Positions 8,426 through 17,235 of a DNA stretch of 34,172 nt are shown piece by piece. How positions within the stretch are numbered: the stretch's first letter is position 1; the number at the start of each line of letters is the position of its first letter. Below the pieces are notes generated by a model, which saw nothing but the letters and a program-made list of their open reading frames with translations, was not told the origin of the DNA and ran no database searches. Source of the stretch: Bacillota bacterium (lineage in GTDB: Bacteria > Bacillota > Clostridia > Clostridiales > Clostridiaceae); assembly GCA_023435985.1 (NCBI GenBank), contig JAEZKY010000037.1, positions 1 through 34,172 of the forward strand, in the 5' to 3' direction. A program made the translations under genes and the position numbers.

Positions 8426-8795
8426 AAGACTAATTGTTAACTTAGTGATATTTATTATTTACTTTAAAAAAAGTTCAATAGAAGCTAGATTTTTATAATT
8501 ATATCTTCTCCTAAAAAACATCAACTTCATTATAAGTCTTGTATTTCTAATAAGTTCATTAGCTTACTTTTCAAAGACAGATTACAATAATTAGATATTT
8601 TGTTTTACAAATATTTAAAACAATTATTCACTTTTACTATATTAAATAGTATAATGACCTTAATATAACGTTATATCTAACTATAAAACATATACATATA
8701 AAAAAATTAACTATTTGTATTTTTTAATATTAATATGTTCTTAGATTTTATATTTATATAAATATATTAAACGTATACTTTTAGAGGTGATTATT
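8426..8795. other. AT-rich gap between the two regulators
   Basis: No coding region is visible in 370 bases. The one structure of note is a perfect 14-base palindrome at 8663-8676 with centre ACGT (ATATAACGTTATAT). It lies about 120 bases before the wHTH gene and could be an operator. I see no convincing terminator for the AraC gene. Confidence 0.35.
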
Positions 8796-9713
8796 ATGAT
8801 TCATATTACTAACTTAAAAGACAGTTTGCCACTTTTCAAGGCTTTAAGCTCAGATGTAAGAATAGACATATTAGATATTTTATCTCAATATAAACAATTA
8901 AACATGAATGAATTGTCTGAGAAACTCAACTTAACTAATGGTGCGGTCACCATGCACATAAAAAAATTAGAAGACTGTGGTTTAATAAAAACTGCAAATG
9001 TTACCGGAAAGCATGGCCTTCAAAAAATTTGTTCAATTCACGAGGATAAATTTATAATCGATATAGGTACACAAGATGTTGAAAATTCGTATGATATAGA
9101 TTTAAATATAGGACACTATTCTAATTACGATATCGCTCCAACTTGTGGTCTTGCAACTAAAGATAATTTTATTGGAGAAGTAGATAATCCTAGCTATTTT
9201 GCGGATCCCGAAAGAATTAATGCAGATATATTATGGTTTACTAAAGGTTTTATCGAGTATAGAATTCCAAATTATTTAAAACCTAGTGAACGATTTTCAG
9301 AGTTACAAATCTCTATGGAAATAAGTTCGGAAGCTCCAGGTTCATGCAGCATCTGGCCTTCTGATATACATTTTTTTATTAATAATCAAAATATAGGCAG
9401 CTGGACTAGTCCTGGAGATTTTGGTGACAGTAAAGGTATTTTAACTCCATCATGGTGGCTTCCCAATTGGAATCAATATGGATTATTAAAACTATTAACA
9501 ATTAATTCCTTTGGGTCCTTTATAGATGGAATTAAAACTTCCGATATTACTCTAGAAGATTTAGAATTAAATTATAAGAGCGATATACTACTTAAATTAG
9601 CTGTTCCAGAAGACACAAAACATGTAGGTGGTTTGACCATATTTGGAAAAAACTTTGGTAATTATAGTCAAGGAATAAGTATCAGACTTGTTTATAACAC
9701 TATAACCGAATAA
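8796..9713 (+). CDS. ArsR-like winged-helix regulator with a large beta-rich C-terminal domain
   Basis: Residues about 8-80 form a winged helix of ArsR type (FKALSSDVRIDILDILSQ, then NLTNGAVTMHIKKLEDCGLI). No metal-binding cysteine motif of classical ArsR repressors is seen. The remaining ~220 residues are rich in beta strands, Trp and Gly (for example TPSWWLPNWNQYG and LTIFGKNFG), which suggests a jelly-roll ligand domain, perhaps for a sugar. It faces the GH43 gene across a shared terminator, so control of arabinoside genes is likely but inferred. A GTG at 8787 lies within the AGAGGTG ribosome binding site; the ATG at 8796 is chosen, giving 305 residues. Confidence 0.75.
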   Translation: MIHITNLKDSLPLFKALSSDVRIDILDILSQYKQLNMNELSEKLNLTNGAVTMHIKKLEDCGLIKTANVTGKHGLQKICSIHEDKFIIDIGTQDVENSYDIDLNIGHYSNYDIAPTCGLATKDNFIGEVDNPSYFADPERINADILWFTKGFIEYRIPNYLKPSERFSELQISMEISSEAPGSCSIWPSDIHFFINNQNIGSWTSPGDFGDSKGILTPSWWLPNWNQYGLLKLLTINSFGSFIDGIKTSDITLEDLELNYKSDILLKLAVPEDTKHVGGLTIFGKNFGNYSQGISIRLVYNTITE

Positions 9714-9758
9714 TATATTAATAATTACACTTCTTACTTTTTATAATCTGCCTCTACA

Positions 9759-9809
9759 TTTTATAGCAGCCGAAATACTGGGAATCCCATTATTTCGGCT
9801 GCTATAAAA
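9759..9809. terminator. Bidirectional terminator between convergent genes
   Basis: The 19-base arms (9759-9777 and 9791-9809, core AGCAGCCGAAATA) enclose an inner TGGGA/TCCCA stem. It separates the wHTH regulator from the GH43 gene and can serve both strands. Confidence 0.85.
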
Positions 9810-9859
9810 TCAAAAGTATTTTTAATCAATTCATGTATAAACTATTTTCTCAAATTATA

Positions 9860-10837
9860 TTAAACTTGAAAAACCCTTGCATCAGAAGATGGTTTTCCGA
9901 AATTTGGAGTTCCATCTTTATTCCATTTAATCACTTCAACTCTAGTATGTCTATTAGGATCACTTAGTGGGTCTCCTTTTAGCTCGCTGTAATTTCTAGC
10001 ATGGTAAACCAAAAGATCTTCCATTCCATCTTCTGAGACCGTAAAACTATTATGTCCTGGTCCATATTGACGATTTTCATAAGATGTTTTAAATACAGGT
10101 TCTTTAGATTTTTTCCATGATAAAGGGTCAAGTAAATCACTCTCTTCATTCGCTGTAAGCATCCCAATGCAATAATTCTCATCGGTAGCACTCGCAGAAT
10201 ACGTTAAAAATATTCTACCATTTTTCTTCAATACAGCTGGTCCTTCATTCACCCAGTATAATTTTCTTTCCCACTCAAGCTCTGGTTTTGATAATAATAC
10301 TGGCTTAGATTTCAGTGTAAATGGATTCTTCATCTCAGCAATATAAACATTTGAATGAGAATTAGATTCTACTTTATGATCTTCTTGTGCCCAAACATAA
10401 TAGCGCTTATTACTATGTTCAAAAGTAGTTGCATCTATAGAAAAAGTATTCCATCCAGTATCTATTCTTCCCTTTTCAATCCAATTATTTGTTAGTGGAT
10501 CTTCATTATAGTTTTCTAAAACATACATACAATGATTAAAGGTAATACCAGTAACTTCTTTACTTGGAGCTGCTGCAAAATAAATATACCATTTCTTCTG
10601 AATATAATGAATTTCCGGCGCCCATATTAATTGGCTCATTTCACCACTATCATGCTTTTTCCAGATAATCATTGGTACTGCATCTTGCAATCCTTGAATT
10701 GTTTTAGATCTTCTAAGTTCTATTTCATCAAATTTTGGTACCGAAGCTGTAAAATAATAATATCCATCATTATGCTTATAAATGTATGGATCTGCTCTTT
10801 GAATAACAATGGGGTTTTTGTATATTGCTTTTGTCAT
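9860..10837 (-). CDS. GH43 glycoside hydrolase, probable intracellular exo-alpha-L-arabinofuranosidase
   Basis: This is a 325-residue single-domain five-bladed propeller enzyme. The expected GH43 triad can be placed: D16 as general base in QRADPYIY, D135 as pKa modulator in FSIDATTF, and E198 as general acid in WVNEGPAV. The sequence style (RADPYIYKHNDGYYYFTAS, WAPEIHYI) resembles the subfamily of exo-1,5-alpha-L-arabinofuranosidases (GH43_26), but a beta-xylosidase cannot be excluded by eye. There is no signal peptide, so it acts on imported oligosaccharides. It has its own GGGAGGGG site and is separated from the upstream operon by the terminator at 10989-11030, so it is transcribed on its own. 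Confidence 0.88.
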   Translation of the reverse strand: MTKAIYKNPIVIQRADPYIYKHNDGYYYFTASVPKFDEIELRRSKTIQGLQDAVPMIIWKKHDSGEMSQLIWAPEIHYIQKKWYIYFAAAPSKEVTGITFNHCMYVLENYNEDPLTNNWIEKGRIDTGWNTFSIDATTFEHSNKRYYVWAQEDHKVESNSHSNVYIAEMKNPFTLKSKPVLLSKPELEWERKLYWVNEGPAVLKKNGRIFLTYSASATDENYCIGMLTANEESDLLDPLSWKKSKEPVFKTSYENRQYGPGHNSFTVSEDGMEDLLVYHARNYSELKGDPLSDPNRHTRVEVIKWNKDGTPNFGKPSSDARVFQV

Positions 10838-10988
10838 TTTTCCCCTCCCTTTTTTGTGATAATTAACTTATTAGTATAAATCATAACTTTAATTATTAAT
10901 TAGATTTATGAAATTAATTTTAGTAAAACTATGTTTGCGATATATTTATTTGTAGCAGCATTCTAGATAAAACAATTCATATTTAAAC

Positions 10989-11030
10989 CAAAATAATAAG
11001 AGAGAGTTTAACTCAACTTCTATTATTTTG
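10989..11030 (-). terminator. Terminator of the arabinoside operon
   Basis: CAAAATAATA / TATTATTTTG arms enclose an inner GAGTT/AACTC stem. It lies 10 bases beyond the DUF6171 stop and before the GH43 promoter region. Confidence 0.7.
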
Positions 11031-11039
11031 ATATTACTA

Positions 11040-11294
11040 TCACCACTTGTTTCTAATATCAGGACAATAGTTCTTTTTTACTGCCGCTCTCATTTCAACG
11101 AAACACCCACATATCTTACACATCCCATTAACGAGGTTATCACATTCTCTGCAAAGATTTAATCTTCTTTTATACTCATCATCTTCTGTCTTTATATGCT
11201 TATCTATGTTGCTAATATATTCTTGCATATTTTTATATTCATTTACTTCGAATATTTCATCTAACAAACATCGTCTACAAATTCTATTTTCCAT
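11040..11294 (-). CDS. DUF6171-family small zinc-ribbon-like protein
   Basis: The 84-residue protein has an N-terminal CRRC pair, an acidic helical middle, and a Cys-rich end: LCRECDNL, then MCKICGCFVEMRAAVKKNYC. The cysteine knuckles predict a zinc ribbon. GMCKICGCFVEMRAAVKK is the hallmark I associate with DUF6171, a family of unknown function. It starts 8 bases after the abfA stop, with no clear Shine-Dalgarno, so translation is probably coupled to abfA. It is the last gene of the sugar operon. Its role there is not known and may be incidental. Confidence 0.75.
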   Translation of the reverse strand: MENRICRRCLLDEIFEVNEYKNMQEYISNIDKHIKTEDDEYKRRLNLCRECDNLVNGMCKICGCFVEMRAAVKKNYCPDIRNKW

Positions 11295-11302
11295 TTTAAT
11301 GT

Positions 11303-12778
11303 CTACTCTATTATAAAACTTAACACGCTGCAGGCTGGAATTGTAAAGTTTAATCCTTTATCAGTTATAGTAAAATTAGTAAATTCTTCCGGCTTCACAT
11401 TTTCTGGCTCATCAAATGTATTATGCGCCTCCATTTTATTGGTTAATATAGTTGCTTTTACAGTTTTAACTTCTTTATCTACTATGATTCCTTCTATATC
11501 ATAGTTTTCGCTAACAGATAAATTATTTATTGTTATATTTATTTTTCCCTCCTCATCCATTGAAGTTGATTCCTGTAAATTTGGAACCATATTTTCTTTT
11601 TCAATTCCAATATTTTTACTCTCTATATAACTTTCAACCATAGTAGATTCCTGATGATTTTTATACATGTTGAACACATGATAAGTTGGAGTTAATATCA
11701 TCTTTTCTCCCTCAGTTAATATTACAGATTGAAGTACATTAACAACTTGTGCTAAATTAGCCATTTTCACTCTATCAGAGTGTTTATTAAAAATATTTAA
11801 ATTAATTCCTGCAATCAATGCATCTCTCATAGTATTCTGTTGATATAAGAAACCGGGATTTGTTCCAGGTTCAACATCGTACCACCCTCCCCATTCATCA
11901 ATTATTAAATCTACTTTCTTTTCAGAATCGTATCTATTCATAATCTCAAGATGTTTTTCAATTAATTCTTCCATTTTTAATGTTTTATTTAAAGTAACAT
12001 ACCAAGCCTTTTCATCAAAATCTGTAGCTGATCCTTTATTTTCCCATCCCCATGGATGAGTATAATAATGCAGAGTTAGTGCATCCATAAATTTATATGC
12101 TACTCTCATTACACCTTCTGTCCAATTATAGTCATCTATATTTGATCCACAAGCAATCTTGTAAAGCTTGTTATCTCCGTAATTTCTACAATATGTTTGA
12201 TATCTTCTAAACATATTGCCATAAAACTCTGGAGTCATATTTCCACCACAGCCCCAGTTTTCATTTCCAATACCAAAATATTTAATTTTCCAAGGTTCTG
12301 CATGTCCATTTTGTTTTCTTAATTCTGCCATTGGAGAAATACCATCAAAAGTTAAATATTCAATCCATTCTGACATTTCCTGCACTGTGCCACTTCCAAC
12401 ATTTCCATTAATATACGGCTCACATTCCAATTGTCTGCATAATTCCATAAACTCATGAGTACCAAAGCTGTTATCTTCTACAACTCCTCCCCAATGAGTG
12501 TTAACCATCTTTTTTCGATTTTCTCTTGACCCAATCCCATCCTTCCAATGATATTCATCTGCAAAGCATCCTCCCGGCCAGCGAAGTACTGGTATTTTAA
12601 TTTCTCTTAGTGCTTCTACCACATCACATCTCATACCATTTTCATTAGGTATATTAGAATTTTCCCCGACATATATCCCATTATAAATACATCGTCCTAA
12701 ATGCTCTGAAAAATGTCCATAAATTTCTTTACTTATTTTGCTTTTTTTATTTTTTGTATTAATTATTAATTTACTCAT
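11303..12778 (-). CDS. abfA: Intracellular alpha-L-arabinofuranosidase, GH51
   Basis: GH51 enzymes remove terminal alpha-L-arabinofuranosyl residues with retention. With the chosen start the protein has 491 residues, the usual family length. The acid/base is E173 in GIGNENWGCGG and the nucleophile is E295 in IIDEWGGWYD. The N-terminal (beta/alpha)8 barrel opens with YGHFSEHLGRCIYNGIYVG and LRWPGGCFADEYHW; a beta-sandwich follows the barrel. There is no signal peptide, so it works in the cytoplasm on imported arabino-oligosaccharides. The GTG at 12790 lies within the AGGTGG Shine-Dalgarno, so the ATG at 12776-12778, 8 bases after it, is preferred. It follows the permease genes in one operon. 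Confidence 0.95.
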   Translation of the reverse strand: MSKLIINTKNKKSKISKEIYGHFSEHLGRCIYNGIYVGENSNIPNENGMRCDVVEALREIKIPVLRWPGGCFADEYHWKDGIGSRENRKKMVNTHWGGVVEDNSFGTHEFMELCRQLECEPYINGNVGSGTVQEMSEWIEYLTFDGISPMAELRKQNGHAEPWKIKYFGIGNENWGCGGNMTPEFYGNMFRRYQTYCRNYGDNKLYKIACGSNIDDYNWTEGVMRVAYKFMDALTLHYYTHPWGWENKGSATDFDEKAWYVTLNKTLKMEELIEKHLEIMNRYDSEKKVDLIIDEWGGWYDVEPGTNPGFLYQQNTMRDALIAGINLNIFNKHSDRVKMANLAQVVNVLQSVILTEGEKMILTPTYHVFNMYKNHQESTMVESYIESKNIGIEKENMVPNLQESTSMDEEGKINITINNLSVSENYDIEGIIVDKEVKTVKATILTNKMEAHNTFDEPENVKPEEFTNFTITDKGLNFTIPACSVLSFIIE

Positions 12779-12833
12779 ATTATCAACCACCTACATAAAT
12801 TAATTATCAATTTTGCATTTAATATTTTAAATA

Positions 12834-13733
12834 TTATCCTTTTACTGCTCCAGCTGTCATACCTTCAACAAAATATTTTTGAAAACATCCAAATAGAATA
12901 AATACTGGTATTATTGAAATAAAAGAACCTACGAACAATAAATTATAGTTGTTTCCATACGGTGTTAATAAGGTATTTAGTCCTATTGGTAAAGTAAACT
13001 TTCCACTATCTTTCAATACTAACATCGGCCACAACAAATTATTCCAACTAAACATTGCATTTAAAATTGCCATTGCTGCAAAAGACGGCTTCATTATAGG
13101 TAAAATTAATCTAAAGAAAATTCCATATTCTGATGCTCCATCTATTCTTCCTGCTTCAACAAGATCTCTTGGAATTCCAGATAGATATTGTCTAAAGAAA
13201 AATATAGTTGAAGCACTTGCTATGGTTGGTAATATAATTCCAGCATAAGTATTTGTTAAATGCATATCGCTTATTTGATTATATAAAGGCAACATTAAAA
13301 TTTCAAAAGGTACCATCATAACAAATAATACACATATAAACAAAAAATTCTTTCCTTTAAAATCGTACATTGCAAATCCATAAGCAACAAATGCACTGAT
13401 AAGCAATTGAAGAATTACCTGTAATAATGTTAAAAATAAACTGTTAAAAAACCATGTAAATAAACTATTTTTTTCTGTAAATAAAATTATATAATTTTTA
13501 AGTGACATTTTAGCAGTATCAATTGAAACATCCATACCATTTGCTATTACTAAAGCACCATCTTTAAAAGTAGAAATAAAAAGTGTATAAAAAGGAATTA
13601 GCACTATTACAGCTATGAAAGCAAAAATCATAAAAATTAATATTCTCGTTGGTAACCTCTTTCTGTTCCTTGCCAGATTTCGAGTGGTTTTTTTACTATT
13701 TTTCCCATTACTTAAACTTATATCACTTTGCAT
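12834..13733 (-). CDS. Carbohydrate ABC transporter permease, AraQ-like (CUT1)
   Basis: This is an inner-membrane subunit of an oligosaccharide importer. It has 299 residues, a basic N-terminal cytoplasmic stretch, and about six membrane segments starting with RILIFMIFAFIAVIVLIPFY. The EAA loop that docks to the ATPase is EAGRIDGASEYGIFFRLILP. The longer frame would start at 13760, inside the upstream permease gene. The AAGGGGG site lies just before the ATG at 13731-13733, which is only 1 base after the upstream stop, so the shorter start is used. AraQ of the Bacillus arabino-oligosaccharide importer is the closest role by context; substrate specificity is inferred. Confidence 0.9.
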   Translation of the reverse strand: MQSDISLSNGKNSKKTTRNLARNRKRLPTRILIFMIFAFIAVIVLIPFYTLFISTFKDGALVIANGMDVSIDTAKMSLKNYIILFTEKNSLFTWFFNSLFLTLLQVILQLLISAFVAYGFAMYDFKGKNFLFICVLFVMMVPFEILMLPLYNQISDMHLTNTYAGIILPTIASASTIFFFRQYLSGIPRDLVEAGRIDGASEYGIFFRLILPIMKPSFAAMAILNAMFSWNNLLWPMLVLKDSGKFTLPIGLNTLLTPYGNNYNLLFVGSFISIIPVFILFGCFQKYFVEGMTAGAVKG

Positions 13734-13734
13734 A

Positions 13735-14625
13735 CTAATCCCCCTTTTTAAATGTTCCATTTAGTTTTAGTTGTACTAAATTAATTGCCATTCCAATAAT
13801 AAACAATACTAAACCTACAGCAGATGCATATCCCATAGCATTCTTTTCAATACCTTGTCTATATAAATATCCTACAATAGTAAGACCTATATTGTTAGGC
13901 GAATTATTACCATTGAACACCATATAACTTTCCATAAACATTGCAAGTCCGGCATATATAGATATAGTAAGTACATAAATTGTTGTTGGCTTAAGTTGAG
14001 GAATTGTTATATATTTAAACTTTTGCCACGTACTAGCTCCATCAATATCTGCTGATTCATATAATTCTGCCGGAATATTTTTTAATCCTGATAAAAAATA
14101 TAACACGTTAACACCTGTCCATCTCCAACATGCTAAAAATAATAATACTATAAATCCTGTAGTTCCATTTTTTAACCATTTAAATGGTTCCATTCCAAAT
14201 AGCGCAACAAATTTATTCATTAGCGAAGTAGCTTGTTCTCCAAAAGCAAATCTAAATACAATACCTGCTACAGCCACAGAGGTTAAAGCTGGTAAATATA
14301 ATGCAGATTTAAAAAATTCTTTTCCAACCATTAACTTACTATCTATTATGCACGCAAGTATCATTGGAATTGGAATAAGTAATATCAATGTCCATACCAT
14401 GTATTTAAAGCTATTCCATAGTGCTATTAAAAATACCTTATCTCCTAGTAGTTTTGTATAATTTTCAAAACCAACAAATTTCCTTGACCCTGGTAATACA
14501 TTTTCAAAACTCATTATTACTGTATTTATCATTGGAGAAATGAAAAAAAGTAAAAATACAAGCATAAATGGCAATATAAATACATATGGTGCTACTTTTT
14601 TATTATATATAAATCTCTTAACCAT
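13735..14625 (-). CDS. Carbohydrate ABC transporter permease, AraP-like (CUT1)
   Basis: This is the second permease subunit of the importer, 296 residues with about six membrane helices (first: VAPYVFILPFMLVFLLFFIS). Its EAA loop reads ESADIDGASTWQKFKYITIP. The frame is open to 14658, but GGGAGG lies inside that extension and 10 bases before the ATG at 14623-14625, which is chosen. It heterodimerises with the following permease, to which it is tightly coupled. No ATP-binding protein is encoded nearby; in Firmicutes such importers commonly share a general ATPase of MsmX type encoded elsewhere. Confidence 0.9.
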   Translation of the reverse strand: MVKRFIYNKKVAPYVFILPFMLVFLLFFISPMINTVIMSFENVLPGSRKFVGFENYTKLLGDKVFLIALWNSFKYMVWTLILLIPIPMILACIIDSKLMVGKEFFKSALYLPALTSVAVAGIVFRFAFGEQATSLMNKFVALFGMEPFKWLKNGTTGFIVLLFLACWRWTGVNVLYFLSGLKNIPAELYESADIDGASTWQKFKYITIPQLKPTTIYVLTISIYAGLAMFMESYMVFNGNNSPNNIGLTIVGYLYRQGIEKNAMGYASAVGLVLFIIGMAINLVQLKLNGTFKKGD

Positions 14626-14657
14626 TGTCCGATTTCCTCCCATTACACATTTAAACA

Positions 14658-14712
14658 ATACAGAGAAACCATTTTTTAAGCTTAATATTTTTATAAAATA
14701 GCTTCTCTGTAT
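14658..14712 (-). promoter_or_regulatory. Intercistronic stem-loop between binding-protein and permease genes
   Basis: The arms ATACAGAGAA (14658-14667) and TTCTCTGTAT (14703-14712) enclose an inner AAGCT/AGCTT stem. It has no U-run, so it is more likely an mRNA-stabilising or partial terminator structure than a full stop. Such elements let the binding protein be made in excess over the permeases, as known from malE-malF type operons. Confidence 0.6.
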
Positions 14713-14722
14713 AAATATTTAA

Positions 14723-16066
14723 CTATTTCATTTCATTTTCTACTTGTTGTTGTGCTTCATCTAATGCTTGTTTTATATCCTTTTTATCTTCAAATACACT
14801 ATTTAAAGTAACTGTGTTTAGTACATTATAAATGCTTGGACTAGCATCAGTTGATTTAATTAATTGTATTTCATCTTTAATTTCATTTAATGTATCAAAA
14901 GGATTTGTCTTGAAATATTTTACATACTTATTATCTGAATTGTGGGTAATGTCATTTTTAGTCCATAAATCTGTATTACATGGATCAAACCCTAATTCTT
15001 CCCATATTGCTTGTTCACCTTCATCTGAAAGTTTTGCATATGCTAAGAATTCTTTAAGACTTTGCTTATTTTTAGCAGTTTTAGTTACAACTGTGCCAGT
15101 ACCACCAAGACCTACAGAACGTGGTTGACCTTTTTCAAATACTGGAGCTGGAGCAATTGCCCATTTACCTGCTTGATCAGGCATATATTGTAAGAATCTT
15201 GACATATACCAAAAAGCTTTAATTACAACTGCATAATCTCCATTGTTTATCGCACCTTCAGCATCTGTTGTATCAGGTTGTCCGCCTGGAATAGTAGCAA
15301 TTGCATGAGCATCTTGTAAATCTCTTAACGTAGTAAGTGCTTTAACCATTTGAGGACTGTTTAATTGAGGCTTGCCATCAGTATCAGTAAAGTCAGATTT
15401 TTGTTCTGCTAACATAAGCGCTTCTTGCCATTGTGCACTTGTATCAGCTGTACCGAAATTCTTACCGGTTGCAGCATAATATTTAGCTCCTGCTGCTTTA
15501 AAATCATCCCAAGTTACTATGGATTTATAATCAATTCCTGCTTTTTCTAAAAGTTCAGTATTGTAGTATGCAACACATGCTCCAACGTGTGTTGGTAATC
15601 CATAATTATGTCCATCTTTACTGTAAAGATCAATACGAGATTTAACTAACTTGTCCTTATATGGAGCAATGACATCATCTAGTGTCTCCAATTGTGGCTC
15701 TCCTTTTAAGAAGTTAGGGAATTTACCTACTTCTATATCACATGCATCTGGTGCGCCTTCTCCTGACAAGAGTGCAGATTGCAATTTATTATGCATATCA
15801 TCATAAGGAAGAACAGTAAAGTTAATCTTTAACTTCTTATCAGGATTTTTCTGATTCCATTTTTCTAACATTTCCTTATAAAAGGTTGCATGCATATCAA
15901 CAAATGTCCACATTTGTAACTCATCGCTTGAAGACGATGATGCTGAATCCGTTCCACTATTGCTGCTTGTGCTAGCACTTCCACCACATCCGATTAACAT
16001 TGTAACTGCAAGAGATGTTGTAACTGCAAGTGCTACAAGCTTTTTTAATATTTTTACACTTTTCAT
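14723..16066 (-). CDS. Extracellular sugar-binding lipoprotein of an ABC importer, AraN-like
   Basis: This 447-residue family 1 solute-binding protein starts with a lipoprotein signal: KKL, a hydrophobic core, and the lipobox LIGC with lipid-modified C27. A Ser/Thr-rich linker follows. The mature domain has the typical two-lobe pattern (LQMWTFVDMHATFYKEMLEK, then GGTGTVVTKTAKNKQSLKEF). It would capture the oligosaccharide outside the cell and deliver it to the two permeases encoded next. The likely ligand is an arabino-oligosaccharide because of the GH51 and GH43 partners; this is inferred from context. It is the first gene of the operon, behind a leader of about 320 bases. Confidence 0.92.
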   Translation of the reverse strand: MKSVKILKKLVALAVTTSLAVTMLIGCGGSASTSSNSGTDSASSSSSDELQMWTFVDMHATFYKEMLEKWNQKNPDKKLKINFTVLPYDDMHNKLQSALLSGEGAPDACDIEVGKFPNFLKGEPQLETLDDVIAPYKDKLVKSRIDLYSKDGHNYGLPTHVGACVAYYNTELLEKAGIDYKSIVTWDDFKAAGAKYYAATGKNFGTADTSAQWQEALMLAEQKSDFTDTDGKPQLNSPQMVKALTTLRDLQDAHAIATIPGGQPDTTDAEGAINNGDYAVVIKAFWYMSRFLQYMPDQAGKWAIAPAPVFEKGQPRSVGLGGTGTVVTKTAKNKQSLKEFLAYAKLSDEGEQAIWEELGFDPCNTDLWTKNDITHNSDNKYVKYFKTNPFDTLNEIKDEIQLIKSTDASPSIYNVLNTVTLNSVFEDKKDIKQALDEAQQQVENEMK

Positions 16067-16238
16067 ATTTATATGCCTCCCAATATATTTATGAATATAT
16101 TTTTAAATATTATATGAGCATTATTCCTCTGAATTAAAAATCAAATAAATTTTCTTCCAAATGAATAATGAACAAAATCAAATATATTAAATAATTTTTA
16201 TTTCCTTGATTTAATGCTTTTATTTTAATTTTTAGCGT

Positions 16239-16259
16239 AATAAAAACCAAGTTTTTATT
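16239..16259 (-). promoter_or_regulatory. Hairpin in the long leader of the arabinoside operon
   Basis: AATAAAAAC / GTTTTTATT with a 3-base loop forms a 9-base-pair stem, about 170 bases before the binding-protein start. It is AT-only apart from one pair, so its stability is modest and a regulatory role is uncertain. Confidence 0.3.
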
Positions 16260-16304
16260 TTAGGTTTATATAAATCAAAGCAATGTTTATTTATAATACA
16301 TTTT

Positions 16305-16319
16305 TGCTTGCGCTTTAAT
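16305..16319 (-). promoter_or_regulatory. Candidate catabolite-response element (cre)
   Basis: On the minus strand the site reads ATTAAAGCGCAAGCA. It matches the cre consensus WTGNAANCGNWNNCW with one mismatch (T instead of G at position 3). It lies about 70 bases downstream of the predicted start point, where CcpA could block elongation. This fits carbon-catabolite repression of a secondary sugar operon. Confidence 0.45.
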
Positions 16320-16394
16320 TTTGCCATGCAGCTACTTATAGTAATCCTTTTCAAAGTTAGCATTATTATAATAATTATTTAGTTTTCTATAATT

Positions 16395-16422
16395 ATTATA
16401 TTCTTATATAAATTAAAGTCAA
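16395..16422 (-). promoter_or_regulatory. Sigma-A promoter of the arabinoside operon
   Basis: TTGACT (16417-16422) and TATAAT (16395-16400) are 16 bases apart. The predicted start is near 16388, leaving an untranslated leader of about 320 bases before the binding-protein ATG. The stretch between this promoter and the msrA terminator shows nothing further apart from an isolated TTATCCACA at 16621-16629. Confidence 0.7.
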
Positions 16423-16665
16423 TATTTTCATATTAGATTTATATGAATTATTTTATATTTACATAAAATATAATTCAAACATCTTCGTATTCATATAGTA
16501 AAAGTAGTCGATTAGTATCTATTTGTGAAATCCTCAAAAAATTTTAGTCGCAATCATAAATCACTAATAAAAAAATCTCAGGTGACTGTTTAACTATAGT
16601 AAAATGAACTTTTATAATAATTATCCACAGATTCAAATTATTATAGATTCCTAAAGAATAAAAAA

Positions 16666-16682
16666 AGCCTTCTAAGAAGGCT
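16666..16682 (-). terminator. Terminator of msrA
   Basis: AGCCTTC / GAAGGCT with a 3-base loop is followed on the minus strand by TTTTTT. It lies directly after the msrA stop. Confidence 0.85.
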
Positions 16683-16685
16683 AAA

Positions 16686-17159
16686 TTAATTAAACTTAAT
16701 ATGACAATATCCAGTAGGATTTTTCTCTAAGTAATCCTGATGATATTCTTCTGCTGCATAATATTTTTCTAGTGGTTTAATTTCAGTTACAACTGGTTCT
16801 TTATATTTCTCTTGAATTTTCATTTTGCTTTTATTAATTATATCAATATCAGAATCATCAATGTAGTAGATTCCACTTCTATATTGAGTTCCAACATCTC
16901 CTGCCTGTTTATTTACTGTTGTAGGATCAATAACACTCCAAAATTTATCTAATAAAGTGTCTAACGAAACTGCTTTTTCATCATATGTTATATAACATAC
17001 TTCTACAAAATTGGTATTATCTTTGCATACTTCTTCATAAGTTGGATTTTCTGTTTTTCCATTTGCATATCCTACTTCTGTTTCTACTACCCCTGATATC
17101 ATTGAGAAGAGTTTTTCTACTCCCCAGAAGCAACCTCCACCTAAAACTATTTTCTTCAT
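16686..17159 (-). CDS. msrA: Peptide methionine-(S)-S-oxide reductase MsrA
   Basis: MsrA repairs oxidised methionine in proteins (S epimer). The 157-residue protein has the catalytic motif GGGCFWG with C10. It also has GVVETEVGYANG, the DPTT motif, GTQYRSGIYY, and the C-terminal EEYHQDYLEKNP of the family. No MsrB is fused or adjacent. No further cysteines lie near the C-terminus, so recycling probably depends on thioredoxin or a single-cysteine mechanism. It has its own terminator and an AAAGGA site, and appears to be a single-gene unit. Confidence 0.96.
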   Translation of the reverse strand: MKKIVLGGGCFWGVEKLFSMISGVVETEVGYANGKTENPTYEEVCKDNTNFVEVCYITYDEKAVSLDTLLDKFWSVIDPTTVNKQAGDVGTQYRSGIYYIDDSDIDIINKSKMKIQEKYKEPVVTEIKPLEKYYAAEEYHQDYLEKNPTGYCHIKFN

Positions 17160-17235
17160 ATCTTATCACATCCTTTAATTAGAATTATACCTCCATATGA
17201 ATGAGTATTACAATTAATTTATATCTAAAATTATA

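Noticed and set aside
16110..16121. Three-codon frame (ATG CTC ATA TAA) after an AGAGGA site just before the binding-protein gene
   Set aside because: It is too short and has no structure that responds to it; chance is likely in such AT-rich DNA.
16621..16629. TTATCCACA, a perfect DnaA-box sequence
   Set aside because: It is a single copy with no second box, no AT-rich unwinding cluster and no dnaA/dnaN genes, so it is not an origin.
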